A stretch of 64,000 nucleotides of DNA, taken from Euptelea pleiosperma (lineage: Eukaryota; Streptophyta; Magnoliopsida; Ranunculales; Eupteleaceae). Of the stretch, positions 54,536 through 64,000 are shown piece by piece. Both the position numbers and the translations under genes were made by a program. The first letter of the stretch is position 1. Each line of letters opens with the position of its first letter. The notes beneath the pieces are model-generated. The model made no database searches and had not been told where the DNA came from. It saw only the letters and a program-made list of their open reading frames with translations. The stretch is from positions 42,712,450 to 42,776,449 of the forward strand of contig CM068545.1 of the NCBI GenBank assembly GCA_035048495.1, written 5' to 3'.

Positions 54536-57338
54536 TCAAAAGTGCTTATTTTAAGCAATTATTCTTTTAGCGTTATCGCACTCTCCTACGTAAAACTGCT
54601 CTATTTATCAACTTTTCTACGTAAGAGTCTCTTTTATTGCATATAACACACTTTTCTGGACGAAATGGTATATTTACATGCATTAAACACATTTTTGGGA
54701 GTCTAGTTATAAAGCTGTTCTGATTGCGCGCTTTTTGTTATTGCAGGAGACCCGATCGGGCAATTCTCGAGACTGTCAAGCCCGCGATTAACCACGAAAG
54801 TCACGGTCAAAGATCAGTGAACCATGCAGGATAAAAAAAGGTAGATAAAGGTGAACTAAGATAGTGGAGCTGGTGAAGTTAAAGAACGGCCAAGCTGTAA
54901 AAATTGGTGGGCCTCGCTGCAAGCCACAATCTAAGAAACCTGAAGACTATTGGGTCACTGGCAAAGATGCGGGCCAATGGGCCAAGTCAATGAGCTACAA
55001 GGGCGGATATGTAACGACTATGGGCCAGGACGCAGAAATTGCCAAAGTAGGGGACCAAGGTGTAAGCCAGGACATAAAAAGAATAGCGACAAGACAGAAT
55101 GGGGCTTTGATGATTAGTATGCGGTAAGAGTTTGCAACCACGAGGAGTGCAAGAAATTGTGAGATACAGAAGAGAATTTTGCAAATATACACTTGATTGG
55201 CAAATGAATCATATCAAGGAAAGAGTTATGGGCTTTGGCAAACAAAGATGACTGGTGGTGATTAAATCACATGAGATGGCCTCTTTGGCATCAACAAGTG
55301 GCTGGACATGCAAGCTTCAAAGAACAATGTTTGGGAAATAGAAAGGGCCCCACAATAACATCTACAAGGCTGAGATGGTGTGATTCAGGACGAGGAGGAA
55401 AGTAGTATTTGGTGCTACCAATACATGGAATATTTTCCCACTACAATCAAGAGGGCAAGAAAGGGTAGAGGAGACTTTTCCCCACGCCTCTTTCAAAAAC
55501 CCTAATGAAATAAAATGCTAGCCGCCCTCTTCTCCACGTTCTCATCTCTCCCTTTCTCCCTTTCACCTCACAGCCGTCCATGGAGGGGGAATCCATTATT
55601 TCTCCACGCTGCTAGTGCACAAAGAGTGCAGTGACAGCCACAACAGCACCGCCCCCTTCCATCTTCTTCTCCGGGCATCTTCTCGCTTGCTGCATATTCA
55701 ACGCTGGTGTCTTCTTCACCGGCCACTTGCCGACTGACACTCCAACGATCTCGCACCATTCTCCATCACTCTCACGGCCTGCAACACTTGCAGGCCGTCC
55801 TCCTACTTGCAGCCGTCATCACCTTAGAAAACAGAAAAAAATAGAAGAAGAAATGGTTAGAAGAGAAGAGAAGGAGAGAGCCTCCTTCATCTTGCTGCCC
55901 TATTGCAGGGATGCAATGAACCAGCGCCTACGTTCTATGCTCCTCTCAGAGGGTGCCGGAGTTGCAACCTGCAACTCCGGCTACCTCCATTAACATCGGC
56001 GAGCTGAGCTATAACTTCTTCATCGGTGGACCAACATCATCTGCAACTTTTTCAATCCTTCTTGCTGCACCACCGGCTAGATCTGCACAGTCCAAACCAG
56101 CATGCACCATGGCCTGCTAGCCGTGTGCACTAGACCAAACTAGCAAGCACCGATTGGTGCTCTTATTCATTCCAGATCTCCTCGGGCTCCTCCCTTGCAG
56201 CCCACCGAACTGAGACCACCGTGGCCAGCAACTAACGGCCTCCATTGCATCCCACCTACAACACCCTCATCTTTTCCCACTCAAGAGCACTGCCATCTTT
56301 CACTGGTAAGGCACCAGCAGCCACCATGGACAGCACCTTCTCCTCACGATCTACTGCACGGTCCCCCACGGGACAACAAACAACACCACCACCTGTTGCA
56401 TCAATTCCTCTCTACTGCCTCCAGCTATCACCGCCATCAACTCCAGCCGGTTATCACTTTACTCGCCCATCCTCCCTCTATAATCCATTACCTTAACTTG
56501 CTGGCCAGATACCAATAGATCAGAAAAATCTCCACCGGTGCTCCAAAGATCCAGATCTGCCAAGCAAACCACCAACCTGCCACGATTTCCTCAACCTTCA
56601 CCGCATCCTTCCATCGCTAGCAACCACCTAGTGCACCGGCCGGGTATCCACCTTCTTTGAGATCTTCTCCACAAATGCGCACTTCATTCTTTTCACTTGG
56701 TGAACCGGACTATCCATCATCCTTAACATTGGCCGATCCACCCTTGATTGAGAAACCAAGGGTAAAATCTTAACCGTCCACTTTCGGTAAGTGCAACATG
56801 GTAAATCCCATTCTCTCTCTAGATTCTCTCTCTATAGATCCCTAGGCTGATCGCCTTTTTGCACTACCGACTCTGTTCGGTGAATGCAAAAGGGTGAGTT
56901 TTTCTCTCACCTCTACCTCGTCGGCCGGTAAATCACCGAGGTGAAAATCTCTCTCTACCTTTTTCCTCTCTCTAAAATCTCTTTTTACATGCTTTCTAGA
57001 ATAGATTTACCGCTTTATTTATTTCTGTCATTTATTTCATGTAAGCAATAGTTTGATTAATGCAATTTGATTTCGATAATTTTAGTATTTTCTGGATCTC
57101 ACTTGGATGCGTTTTTAATCTCGACTGGCCATTCTCATCCTTCCATGTTTCTCTTGTATATTATCTGTCATTTTATGTTCTTATTTGCGCTAATCCGACT
57201 AATCCCAAGTGCGGATCGACATCCGACACAAGCCACTGTGCAAAATTGCTCATTCTACAGGTTAAAAGTCTCGGATAATTAAAAATGTGTTGGAATTAAG
57301 GTTTCCATAACCAACGACGTGGAAAAATCCTACTCTCA
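54536..57338 (+). mobile_element. 3' LTR of the deleted Athila derivative
   Basis: TGATATTGGC at 54536 follows a GGTTGGGGGTTG polypurine tract, and the end CTACTCTCA is at 57338, giving 2,803 bp. The ends match the intact LTR, but the middle (about 54780-56760) is quite different and contains its own GCCGGAGTTGCA hairpin (55955-55981). This is a diverged subfamily. The open frame at 54864-55127 matches nothing I know. Confidence 0.8.
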
Positions 57339-58372
57339 ATGGTCTAGATCACAAATGCATTAAAAATGTTGATTTTCAAAACATAAAGATTTTCTCTTGG
57401 ATTGAAAAAGATTTTGGAAAGATATAATTGGTTTTGATTTTTAAAAGAAATTTTCTTTCATAAAAAGAATGTTTACTTTTACATAAGAGAGTTGACATGT
57501 GGTTTTGGAAACTCACAAGCTTGAAACATGTTAAAAATATTTTCTTTACAAAAAAAGTCTAAAATTTTGAAGAAAAAGGAAATTTCTTACAAAAAAAGAT
57601 TTTTGTCTCTAAAGAAACTTTTTAAAAAGCAATAAAAGGTGATCTTAAAATTACAAAGATAGTTTTTGGAATAAAGATATTTCTAAAAAAAGATAGATGG
57701 GCATTAACCCACAAATGGCACTCTCTCCCTATAAAAGACCACTCATGGCTCATTCCCCTGAAGCCCCCTCTCTAATTTTCATCTCTTTCTTACTTTCTCC
57801 CCTAGCACAAAAGAAAAAAAAAGATAAAAAATAAAATAAAAAATAAAAATAAAAAAATTGGCGTCTCTGCCTTCCCTTCTCCATCGAACGGCTCCATCAT
57901 ATTCTTCTCAATACAGGTCCAAGAACAATGGTTTGCTCTCCTCTTCCCCTTCTCTATCTCTTTCTCTCTCTAATATCTTCTTTTATTGCTTTCTAGTTAA
58001 GTTTTTATTTGCTTTATTTGTTTAAGCATTTTTTAATTCAAGCATTGTAAGTTACAGTTTTTTTTAATAAATAAAGTTTATTTTGGCATTTTATTTTTGA
58101 TTATTATATATTTATTTTCTTTTATTAATGTTGTATGTAATTCCCCTCCTATAAAAAAACTGTGTTTTAAAAATCATTTTCCATCATTCTCATATCTCCA
58201 CCATTTTCTTACTTGCTTTCTTTAATGTTACTTCTCTAACCCGAGTGCAGATTTAACATCTGACATGCTAGTGTACAAGTTCTCATTTTTACAGATTTTG
58301 AAGTGAATCGGATCATTAAAAATGTGTTGAGCCAAGGGTTTTCGTACCAATGATCAGAAAAACCTTGTTTCA
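57339..58372 (+). mobile_element. Diverged Athila-like LTR remnant
   Basis: 58240-58372 carries the terminal LTR block ('CCCGAGTGCAGAT', 'ACATGCTAG', 'AATGTGTTG', 'CAGAAAAACC', end TTTCA). A CT-rich stretch (57930-57980) and a CTATAAAAG TATA box (57729-57737) lie upstream. The start is not visible. 57339-57700 is AT-rich and otherwise featureless. 58373-58508, downstream, is unassigned. Confidence 0.55.
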
Positions 58373-58508
58373 ATCGTCCTAAAAATCATTGAGTATTGCT
58401 CTATTATGAGAACAGGAGAATCATAAGATTCGATTGGCTAGGATCTTCCAATCCTTGAGAGCGGTCGTTGTTACCCAACCTCTTTTGATCTGGAAAACCC
58501 TAGACGAT

Positions 58509-60115
58509 TGATATTCACTTAAAAGTTCTTATTTTAAGCCATTATCCTTTTAGCGTTATCGTTGATATTCGCTCAAAAGTACTTATTTTAAGTCATTATC
58601 CTTTTAGTGGTGTTACATTTTTCTATGTAAAACTTCTATTTTTTGTCAATTTTTCACATAAAAGTTTCTTCCATTGTGTAGAACACATTCTTTAGATAAA
58701 ATTTGACTATTTGCATAAAATATACACATTTCGGATAGTCTAGAATCAAGCCATTTTGGTTGAATCTCATTACGAGCTTCTGTTATCGTAGGAACACCAT
58801 TTAGACAATTCTAATGGATTGCAGGACCACAACTGACCTCAAGAACCTATGACCAAAGCTAAAGAGCCAACAAGCTAAAGATAAAAAGTTATGGACCTAG
58901 TATGGGTAGAGTCGGAGGATCGAAAAGCCTGAGAGACGACCAAGAGATAAGGAAAGTCAAGTCTGTAGAGAAGAGACTAAGGAGATTAAAGCCTACACAA
59001 CTAGCACAAGATGAAGGTTTGCTCGGTTGGTGAAGCTTGCAGAAGACTAAGTCAGAGACCAGGGTTCAAGACCCTCTATCAGCAATTTTTATCCAAATTC
59101 TCTTTATTTTCTCTCTCCTCTCTCTAAACCCAGATTTCTACATCCAACGGTCATCCTTCATTCTCTCTCTTCTAGATCCAACTACTCACATATCCTCTAC
59201 CCATCCATCATTCGATCTGTCTTCAGATCATCAGATCACCCATCTACCATCCGATCGGTCATCTGAATTTCATCCTTTAGTCGATCCTATCCCAACCCTC
59301 TGTACTAATTGCCTACCTAATTTTGTCTCAAACCTTGTGCCCGCTACTTTGTACCCAACATCATATAAATTCTCTGATGGCACACAGAGCCCACTCACAT
59401 AATCCATTTACTTATAGCCCATGGCCTCAATGGCCCATGAGAAAAAAAGTCACACTTGACCTTTTCTCCCTCATCCCTTATTTTTCTCTCTCCTTTCGAA
59501 AAGAGGAAAGGACTCTCTCTTCTCCCCATTTTAAGGGATGCCCTCACCTAATCCTAATCCTTATGGAAGAGGGATGGCTATACAAGCCACTCCTCTCTCT
59601 AAAAACTGTGGCTTTCTTTCCCCCCTCTTCTCTTTTCTCAACCTCTATTTCTTTCCCTCGGATTGCACCCTATCCCCCCATTGTTAAGAAAGGCGTCCAG
59701 ATTCAAAATAAATTTAGTTCACAAAGGCGTTCAGATTCACTCTGCAACTCCTTTACATTGGTAAGTTCTACTATTTTCTCTCTCTAATCTTTTCTTTTCT
59801 CTCTCTTTCTAATACTATTTTTTCTCTATCTAACCTTTATTTCTCTAACCCTCTTCTTCCTCTCTCTAATTCCTTCTCTCATTATTTACTTGCTTTCTAG
59901 ATAGTTAAATCTCTTTATGTTTTGCATTTTTGATTTCATGCATTATAATTTTCTTTGAATTGATTAATGAAAAGAGTTTGTTTTTCATGCAAATTTATGT
60001 TCTTGATTATTTCTTTCATTCGTTATTAATTGATACATTTAATTTAAAATGAAGACAATCATGTTTTTAATCACCAACTCACCATTCTCATCCCTACCAC
60101 CATCTCAAGGACTTT
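58509..60115 (+). mobile_element. Athila LTR with duplicated 5' terminus, interrupted at its 3' side
   Basis: An LTR start (TGATATTCAC) at 58509 runs for 54 bp and is followed at 58563 by a second start (TGATATTCGC) that continues as a full LTR. The LTR passes through a CT-rich segment (59770-59890) and breaks at 60115 in the block that reads 'CATCTCAAGGA' in both this copy and the intact LTR (about 32335). A chromovirus LTR begins at the next base. Confidence 0.7.
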
Positions 60116-60636
60116 TGTCACGCCGCAAATTCAGGTATTCAGATCCGACCCAAAAATCCATTGGTCAACCTCATACCCAAACCTAGAGGTGATCTATTAA
60201 TGCATCCTAATGGTTCAAGTGTAACTCTAAACCACTAAGATCCATTCTCAAAAAAGTCAATCTATACCACAGTTCATTAAGTGATTAAACAGATTTTGGT
60301 AATTAGACCCTAGAATAAATTATTGAATTAATTATGGAAAAAATACTAAATTAATTATTTTTTATTTTAAAACTATATGACACTAACCCACTATGCACAA
60401 GGAAGTCGGAAACAAAAAATTAGGTCAAACGGAGAAAATAAATTTTCCTCTTATTTTTCTCGTCCTTATAGTGGGTTTAAAAATAGCAAGTTTTTCAAAG
60501 TTGTCCGAATTCTACCAAACTTCATACATGACTTAATATAGGATATCTAAGGATTAAAGTAAGTTCAAACTGTCAAAATTATCCTCTAATGGTCAAATTA
60601 CCATAATACCCCTAGCTGAAAGTTTGGGGTATTACA
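60116..60636 (-). mobile_element. 3' LTR of a Tekay/Del-like chromovirus, antisense
   Basis: On the minus strand it starts TGTAATACCCC at 60636 and ends GGCGTGACA at 60116 (521 bp). It is preceded on that strand by a polypurine tract (AAAGGGAGGAAGT, 60649-60637) and decayed pol. It is much shorter than the 3.1-kb solo LTR at 4999-8126 that shares its ends, so it has an internal deletion or belongs to a short subfamily. Candidate target duplication ACTTT at 60111-60115. Confidence 0.8.
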
Positions 60637-60649
60637 ACTTCCTCCCTTT

Positions 60650-61796
60650 AAATAATTTCATCCTCAAAATTTAAAGAAAACTCACCATTGTTCATATAAT
60701 AGATTCGGATACTTCTTGTGCATCTCGGATTCTAACTCCCAAGTGGCCTCCTCCTGACTATGTTGTTGCCACAATACCTTGACGAGTTAGATGGTTTTGG
60801 TGCATAGCACCTGGTCCTTGGTATCCAAAATACTTACAGGTCTCTCCTCATATGCTGCGTCCTCTCGTAGGTGTAGTTCCTGCCAGTCGACAACATGTGT
60901 GGGGTCTGGCTCATATCTCTGAAGCATCGATACATGGAAGACATCGTAAATGCCTACATGCTGAGGTGGAGGTTCCAATTAATAGGCAACATGTCCGACT
61001 CTCCTCAGAATCTCGAACGGTCCGATGAAACATGGTGCTAGCTTTCCCTTCTTTCCAAAACATATAACTCCTCTACGTGGAGTTACTCTCAGAAAGATTT
61101 TGTCACCCACTTGAAACTCAAGTGGCCTCCGATGTTTGTCTGCTTAGCTCTTCTGTCGACTCTGTGCTGCTAATAGTCGATCTCTAATAATCTTCACTTT
61201 CTCTGTAGTTTCTTGGATGACCTCCGGTCCTGATAAGGAACGCTCTCCAACTTCTGCCCAACACAAGGGCGATCTACAAGGTTTGCCATACAAGGCCTCA
61301 AATGGTGCCATGCCAATGCTCGTCTGGAAATTATTATTATAAGCAAACTCTGCTAGCGGCAGATGTTCACTCCAACTACCTCCGAAATCTAAAACGCATG
61401 CTCTGAGCATGTCCTCCAAGATCTGAATGGTCCTATATGACTGTCAATCTGTTTGGGGGTGATACGCCGTGCTGAGCTGAAGTTGTGTCCCTAGAGCTGC
61501 CTGAAGTCCCTGCCAGAATAGAGAGGTGAAATGAGGGTCTCGATTTGACACTATCGAAAGTGGAATCCCATGAAGTTTGACGATCTCGTCAACATAGAGT
61601 TGTGCTAGCGTTGGCACCTTGTCAGTCGCCTTCATAGCTAGAAAATGTGCAGACTTGGTCAGTCTGTCCACAATCAACCACACTGCATCAAATCCTCGAC
61701 GAGACTTCAGTAATCCTATCACGAAGTCCATCATGATATGGTCCCATTTCCATTCCGCCACTAGTAATGGTTGCAAAAGTCCTGCTGGTCGCTGGT
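60650..61796 (-). pseudogene. Tekay/Del-like integrase and chromodomain, decayed
   Basis: Reading from 61796 downwards: '[16 protein letters not shown]' (first catalytic Asp), '[16 protein letters not shown]' (second Asp), '[10 protein letters not shown]', '[29 protein letters not shown]', 'VGDKIFLRVTPRRGV', 'DVFHVSMLQRYEPDPTHV' and a chromodomain-like 'VLWQQHSQEEATWELESEM'. The stop after 'HPQTD' falls just before the third catalytic residue. Other stops are near 61145, 60979 and 60786. The N-terminal side is cut at 61796 by an inserted Athila LTR. No functional integrase can come from it. Confidence 0.85.
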
Positions 61797-63874
61797 TGAA
61801 ACTAGAGATTTTTCGGTCGTTGCCACGGAAACCCTAATCTCAACTATATTTGTAATTAATCCGAACGTAGAACCTGCAAAATATTACAATTCCTTGCACA
61901 GTGATTCGTGTCAGATGTCGATCCGCACTCGGAGTTAGCTGGGTTAGCATAATCAGGAACATGAAATGACAGAACATTACAAGAAATAATAGATAAAAAA
62001 AATAAACTTCATCATTCAGTGATCAAAATGTCTATTACAATGCTTGAATCAAAAATAAACTAAAAAGCAGTTTTAAAGAAGAAAATTCTAAAGAGAGTTA
62101 GAGAGAGAAAATGAAGTGGAGAGAGAAAGTTAGAAAGAGATCTCTAGAGAGAGAGATTACTCTCCAGAGAGAGAAAAAGAGATATAGAGAGAACTAGGTA
62201 GAGAGAGAATCTCCTAAAAACTAGAGAGAGAAACAAGAGATAGAGAGAGAGAAAGAGAAAATTCTAGAGATTTTAGACAGAGAAAAGAGGTGAGAGATCT
62301 AGAGAGAAAGGAGAGGAAAGTAGAGAGAGAAAGTGGGAAAAGCTAGAGAGAGAGGGAAAGTGATAGATTAGCTTGGGGATCTTCCCAAATATTTGAGATT
62401 GGCCGGCAAAGAATGGTCGGAGATGCATGGGAGAAAGAGCATGGGGTGGCTGCAACTCATTGAAGGAGAAGATGATGGGAGGATTGATGGTTGCTGAGGC
62501 AAGGACATGGCTGGAGGAAGTTACAGCGGAGTTTGAGGCTCCTGGAAGTGATTTCAGATGTGCTGGCCAATTGGGAAAGGGAGAGCAAAGGTTAGGGAGC
62601 GGTTGCAGGTGGTGTGGGTCGCCAAGGGGAACCCAACTGAAAATAACGGCCTGCAATTCATTGCAGGCCATGAAGATTGTTGGAGTCGCAGGGGATTAAG
62701 AGTAGGTGGTGAGAGAGATCCCCCAAGGTGAGACCGTGATTCCTGGTGAGAGAGTAGGAGATGGTTGCTAAGGAAGGATCGCCGGAGTTGCCAGTGACCG
62801 GAATCAATGGCGGAGAGTATAAGGTGGCTGTGTGGAGGAAAACTTGCTGGTCCTACCGTGAAGCACCCTAGTAGGGAGGTTACAGGGTAACAGGGATAAC
62901 GAGGAGAAACGTGGTTGTGCTGGTGGACACGCATGAAATGGCAAGCCGGAGTTGCAGGTGTGCAAACCGGTGGAGGTGATGAAGAAGAAGAAGAAGAGAA
63001 GAGGAGAAGAAGAGGAATAAGAAGAATGAGATCCTTACCTGCTGGAGACGAGGGTCATGATGATCTAGATGGTGATAGAGGAGTACACTGGTGAAGAGCA
63101 CAACAGTGAGGAGGAGAAGAGCTGGCCGGAGTTGCAGGTCCGGCCAGCAATGGCAAATGGAACGTTGGGGGCAACCGATCTGCTGGTTCTACTGGGGGAG
63201 GTTGCAGCAACGTGCTGCACTTGAAGAGTGAAGAGGTGGTGCCCCTAGAGCGTTGGAGTGTGTGCAGGTGGGGGCGTGGTGAGAACCGGGAAGAAGCTCG
63301 CCGGTTTTAATGGCGAGGTGGTTGCTGTGTGGTGCGTTGATGGGGGTGATGGCTTGCTGGTTAGCCCCCTCGTACCTACAACAGAAGAATGGAAGAAGAA
63401 GAAGAAGAAGAAGAAGAAGAAGAAGAAGAAGAAAAAGAAGAAGGAGAAAAAGAAGAAGAAGAAGAAGAAAAGGCGGAGCTCCACCAGCTCGCCGGAGAAG
63501 ACCACGGCGAGGAGGAAGAAGGAGCGAAGAAAGAAAGAGAAGCCGGAAGAAAAGAAGAGCTCCCCTAGGGTTTCTAGGGGTTCCTCTCTTAAGGGAGAAA
63601 CCGTGGGTTTCTCTCTTAGAAATCCACGGTTTCTAAAAAAATATTTTTTTTTTATATTTTTTTATATTTTTTTTATTTTTATTCTTTTTATTTTGATAAA
63701 TGATAGGTGGGTTACGGGCTTGGGCTCGTCGGCTGTTTGGCCATGAGTTTGATTGATCATTGGCCGAGAGATGATGCCACGTGTCGGCCATTGGTTGGCC
63801 AATGGGAACGCTAAAAATCGTGGGCCCAGAGTGCATCGGCCATGGGCCAGAAGGTAGGTGAGAAGGATAGTGGG
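61797..63874 (-). mobile_element. Antisense Athila-like LTR, truncated by a newer LTR
   Basis: TGAAACTAGAG at 61797 and the 'GATCCGCACTCGG' block (61920) mark the LTR's 3' end on the minus strand. GAGAGA-rich sequence (62090-62340), diverged GGAGTTGCAGG words (62945, 63122), a GAA run (63391-63471) and a palindrome (about 63597-63633, CCGTGGGTTTCTC.../GAAATCCACGG) follow the family's order. The expected GAATATCA end is missing because a sense LTR begins at 63875. The preceding CTGGT (61792-61796) is the candidate target site. Confidence 0.7.
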
Positions 63875-64000
63875 TGATATTCGCTCAAAAGTGCTTATTT
63901 TAAGCAATTATCCTTTTAGCGTTATTGCATTCTCCTACGTAAAATACTCTATTTACCTACTTTTCTACGTAAGAGTCTCTTGTGTTGCGTAGAACACACT
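63875..64000 (+). mobile_element. Start of another Athila LTR, runs off the window
   Basis: TGATATTCGCTC and the next 115 bp are almost identical to the LTR starts at 29938 and 41965, so this insertion is probably young. Candidate target site GTGGG (63870-63874). Whether it is a solo LTR or a full element cannot be seen. Confidence 0.9.

Larger units (their letters stand above)
49280..57338 (+). mobile_element. Athila derivative lacking gag-pol, with its 3' LTR
   Basis: 49280-49700 aligns to the end of the intact element's leader (about 33890-34330; for example 'GTACATCTGTCTAGGCTACGG' and 'GTGCATCATTTAGGA'). All 5.7 kb of gag-pol is missing. A short unrelated or duplicated segment follows (a repeated 'AGGTCTCTTACTRATGAGAGACC' at about 49722 and 49921). 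Then 52612-54535 matches the 3' non-coding region and polypurine tract, followed by an LTR at 54536-57338. No 5' LTR is recognised. A later antisense solo LTR (49972-52471) splits it. It resembles large internally deleted derivatives that keep only cis-acting regions. Confidence 0.75.

Noticed and set aside
54864..55127. An 87-codon frame in the diverged Athila LTR
   Set aside because: No recognisable domain, no counterpart in other LTRs of the family, and it is crossed by equal-sized minus-strand frames.

Overview
The window is nuclear DNA from a TE-rich flowering plant. It holds one intact, spliced host gene, one decayed host gene, and a dense nest of Ty3/Gypsy (Athila, Tat and chromovirus lineages) and Ty1/Copia LTR retrotransposon DNA, with several miniature inverted-repeat elements. 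The host gene fits a dicot or an early-diverging angiosperm; I cannot name the species.

1-12,060 (left repeat block): Antisense Athila-like debris (LTR end plus a gag/protease fragment) lies beside a decayed, intron-bearing antisense ORF of the 'putative gypsy type transposon' kind with its own TATA box. A polypurine tract and a sense-oriented Tat-type 3' LTR (4,074 to about 8,476) follow. That LTR is split by a 3.1-kb chromovirus-type solo LTR with a perfect 5-bp target duplication (GGATC). Next come a chromodomain fragment with its 3' LTR, a complete 1.6-kb non-autonomous Copia element (target duplication AGGAT), and a fragment of a second Tat-like LTR.

12,061-24,481 (host island): A five-exon GH31 alpha-glucosidase gene (12,664-19,648; exons join in frame to 901 codons plus stop) carries MITE-like foldback insertions in introns 1 and 3 and a duplicated splice-donor segment. 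Downstream and convergent is a full-length but stop-ridden F-box/kelch-repeat (SKIP11-like) pseudogene on the minus strand. A three-copy 82-bp minisatellite and a probable SINE lie between them.

24,482-64,000 (right repeat block): A composite unit, made of a Copia LTR, the start of its gag, and antisense Athila-like LTR ends, occurs twice (25,091-27,178 and 29,774-49,200). The second copy was later split by a young full-length Athila element (29,938-44,601; LTRs nearly identical; target duplication GATGG; pol broken by a stop and a frameshift), by a 2.27-kb antisense solo LTR (CAAGG) and by a foldback MITE. Then comes an Athila derivative that has lost all of gag-pol but keeps its leader and its 1.9-kb 3' non-coding region; it carries another antisense solo LTR (CTCCT). 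The right end is a relay of LTR-into-LTR insertions, including a decayed Tekay/Del-like integrase-chromodomain fragment, and finishes with a new Athila LTR that runs off the window.

The genes do not form a pathway. The glucosidase probably acts in the apoplast or cell wall; everything else is mobile DNA and its decay products. The most interesting material is structural: hairpins shared by LTR copies, a chimeric Copia/Gypsy unit, splice signals in the Athila leader, and an internally deleted Athila derivative that keeps only probable cis-acting regions.
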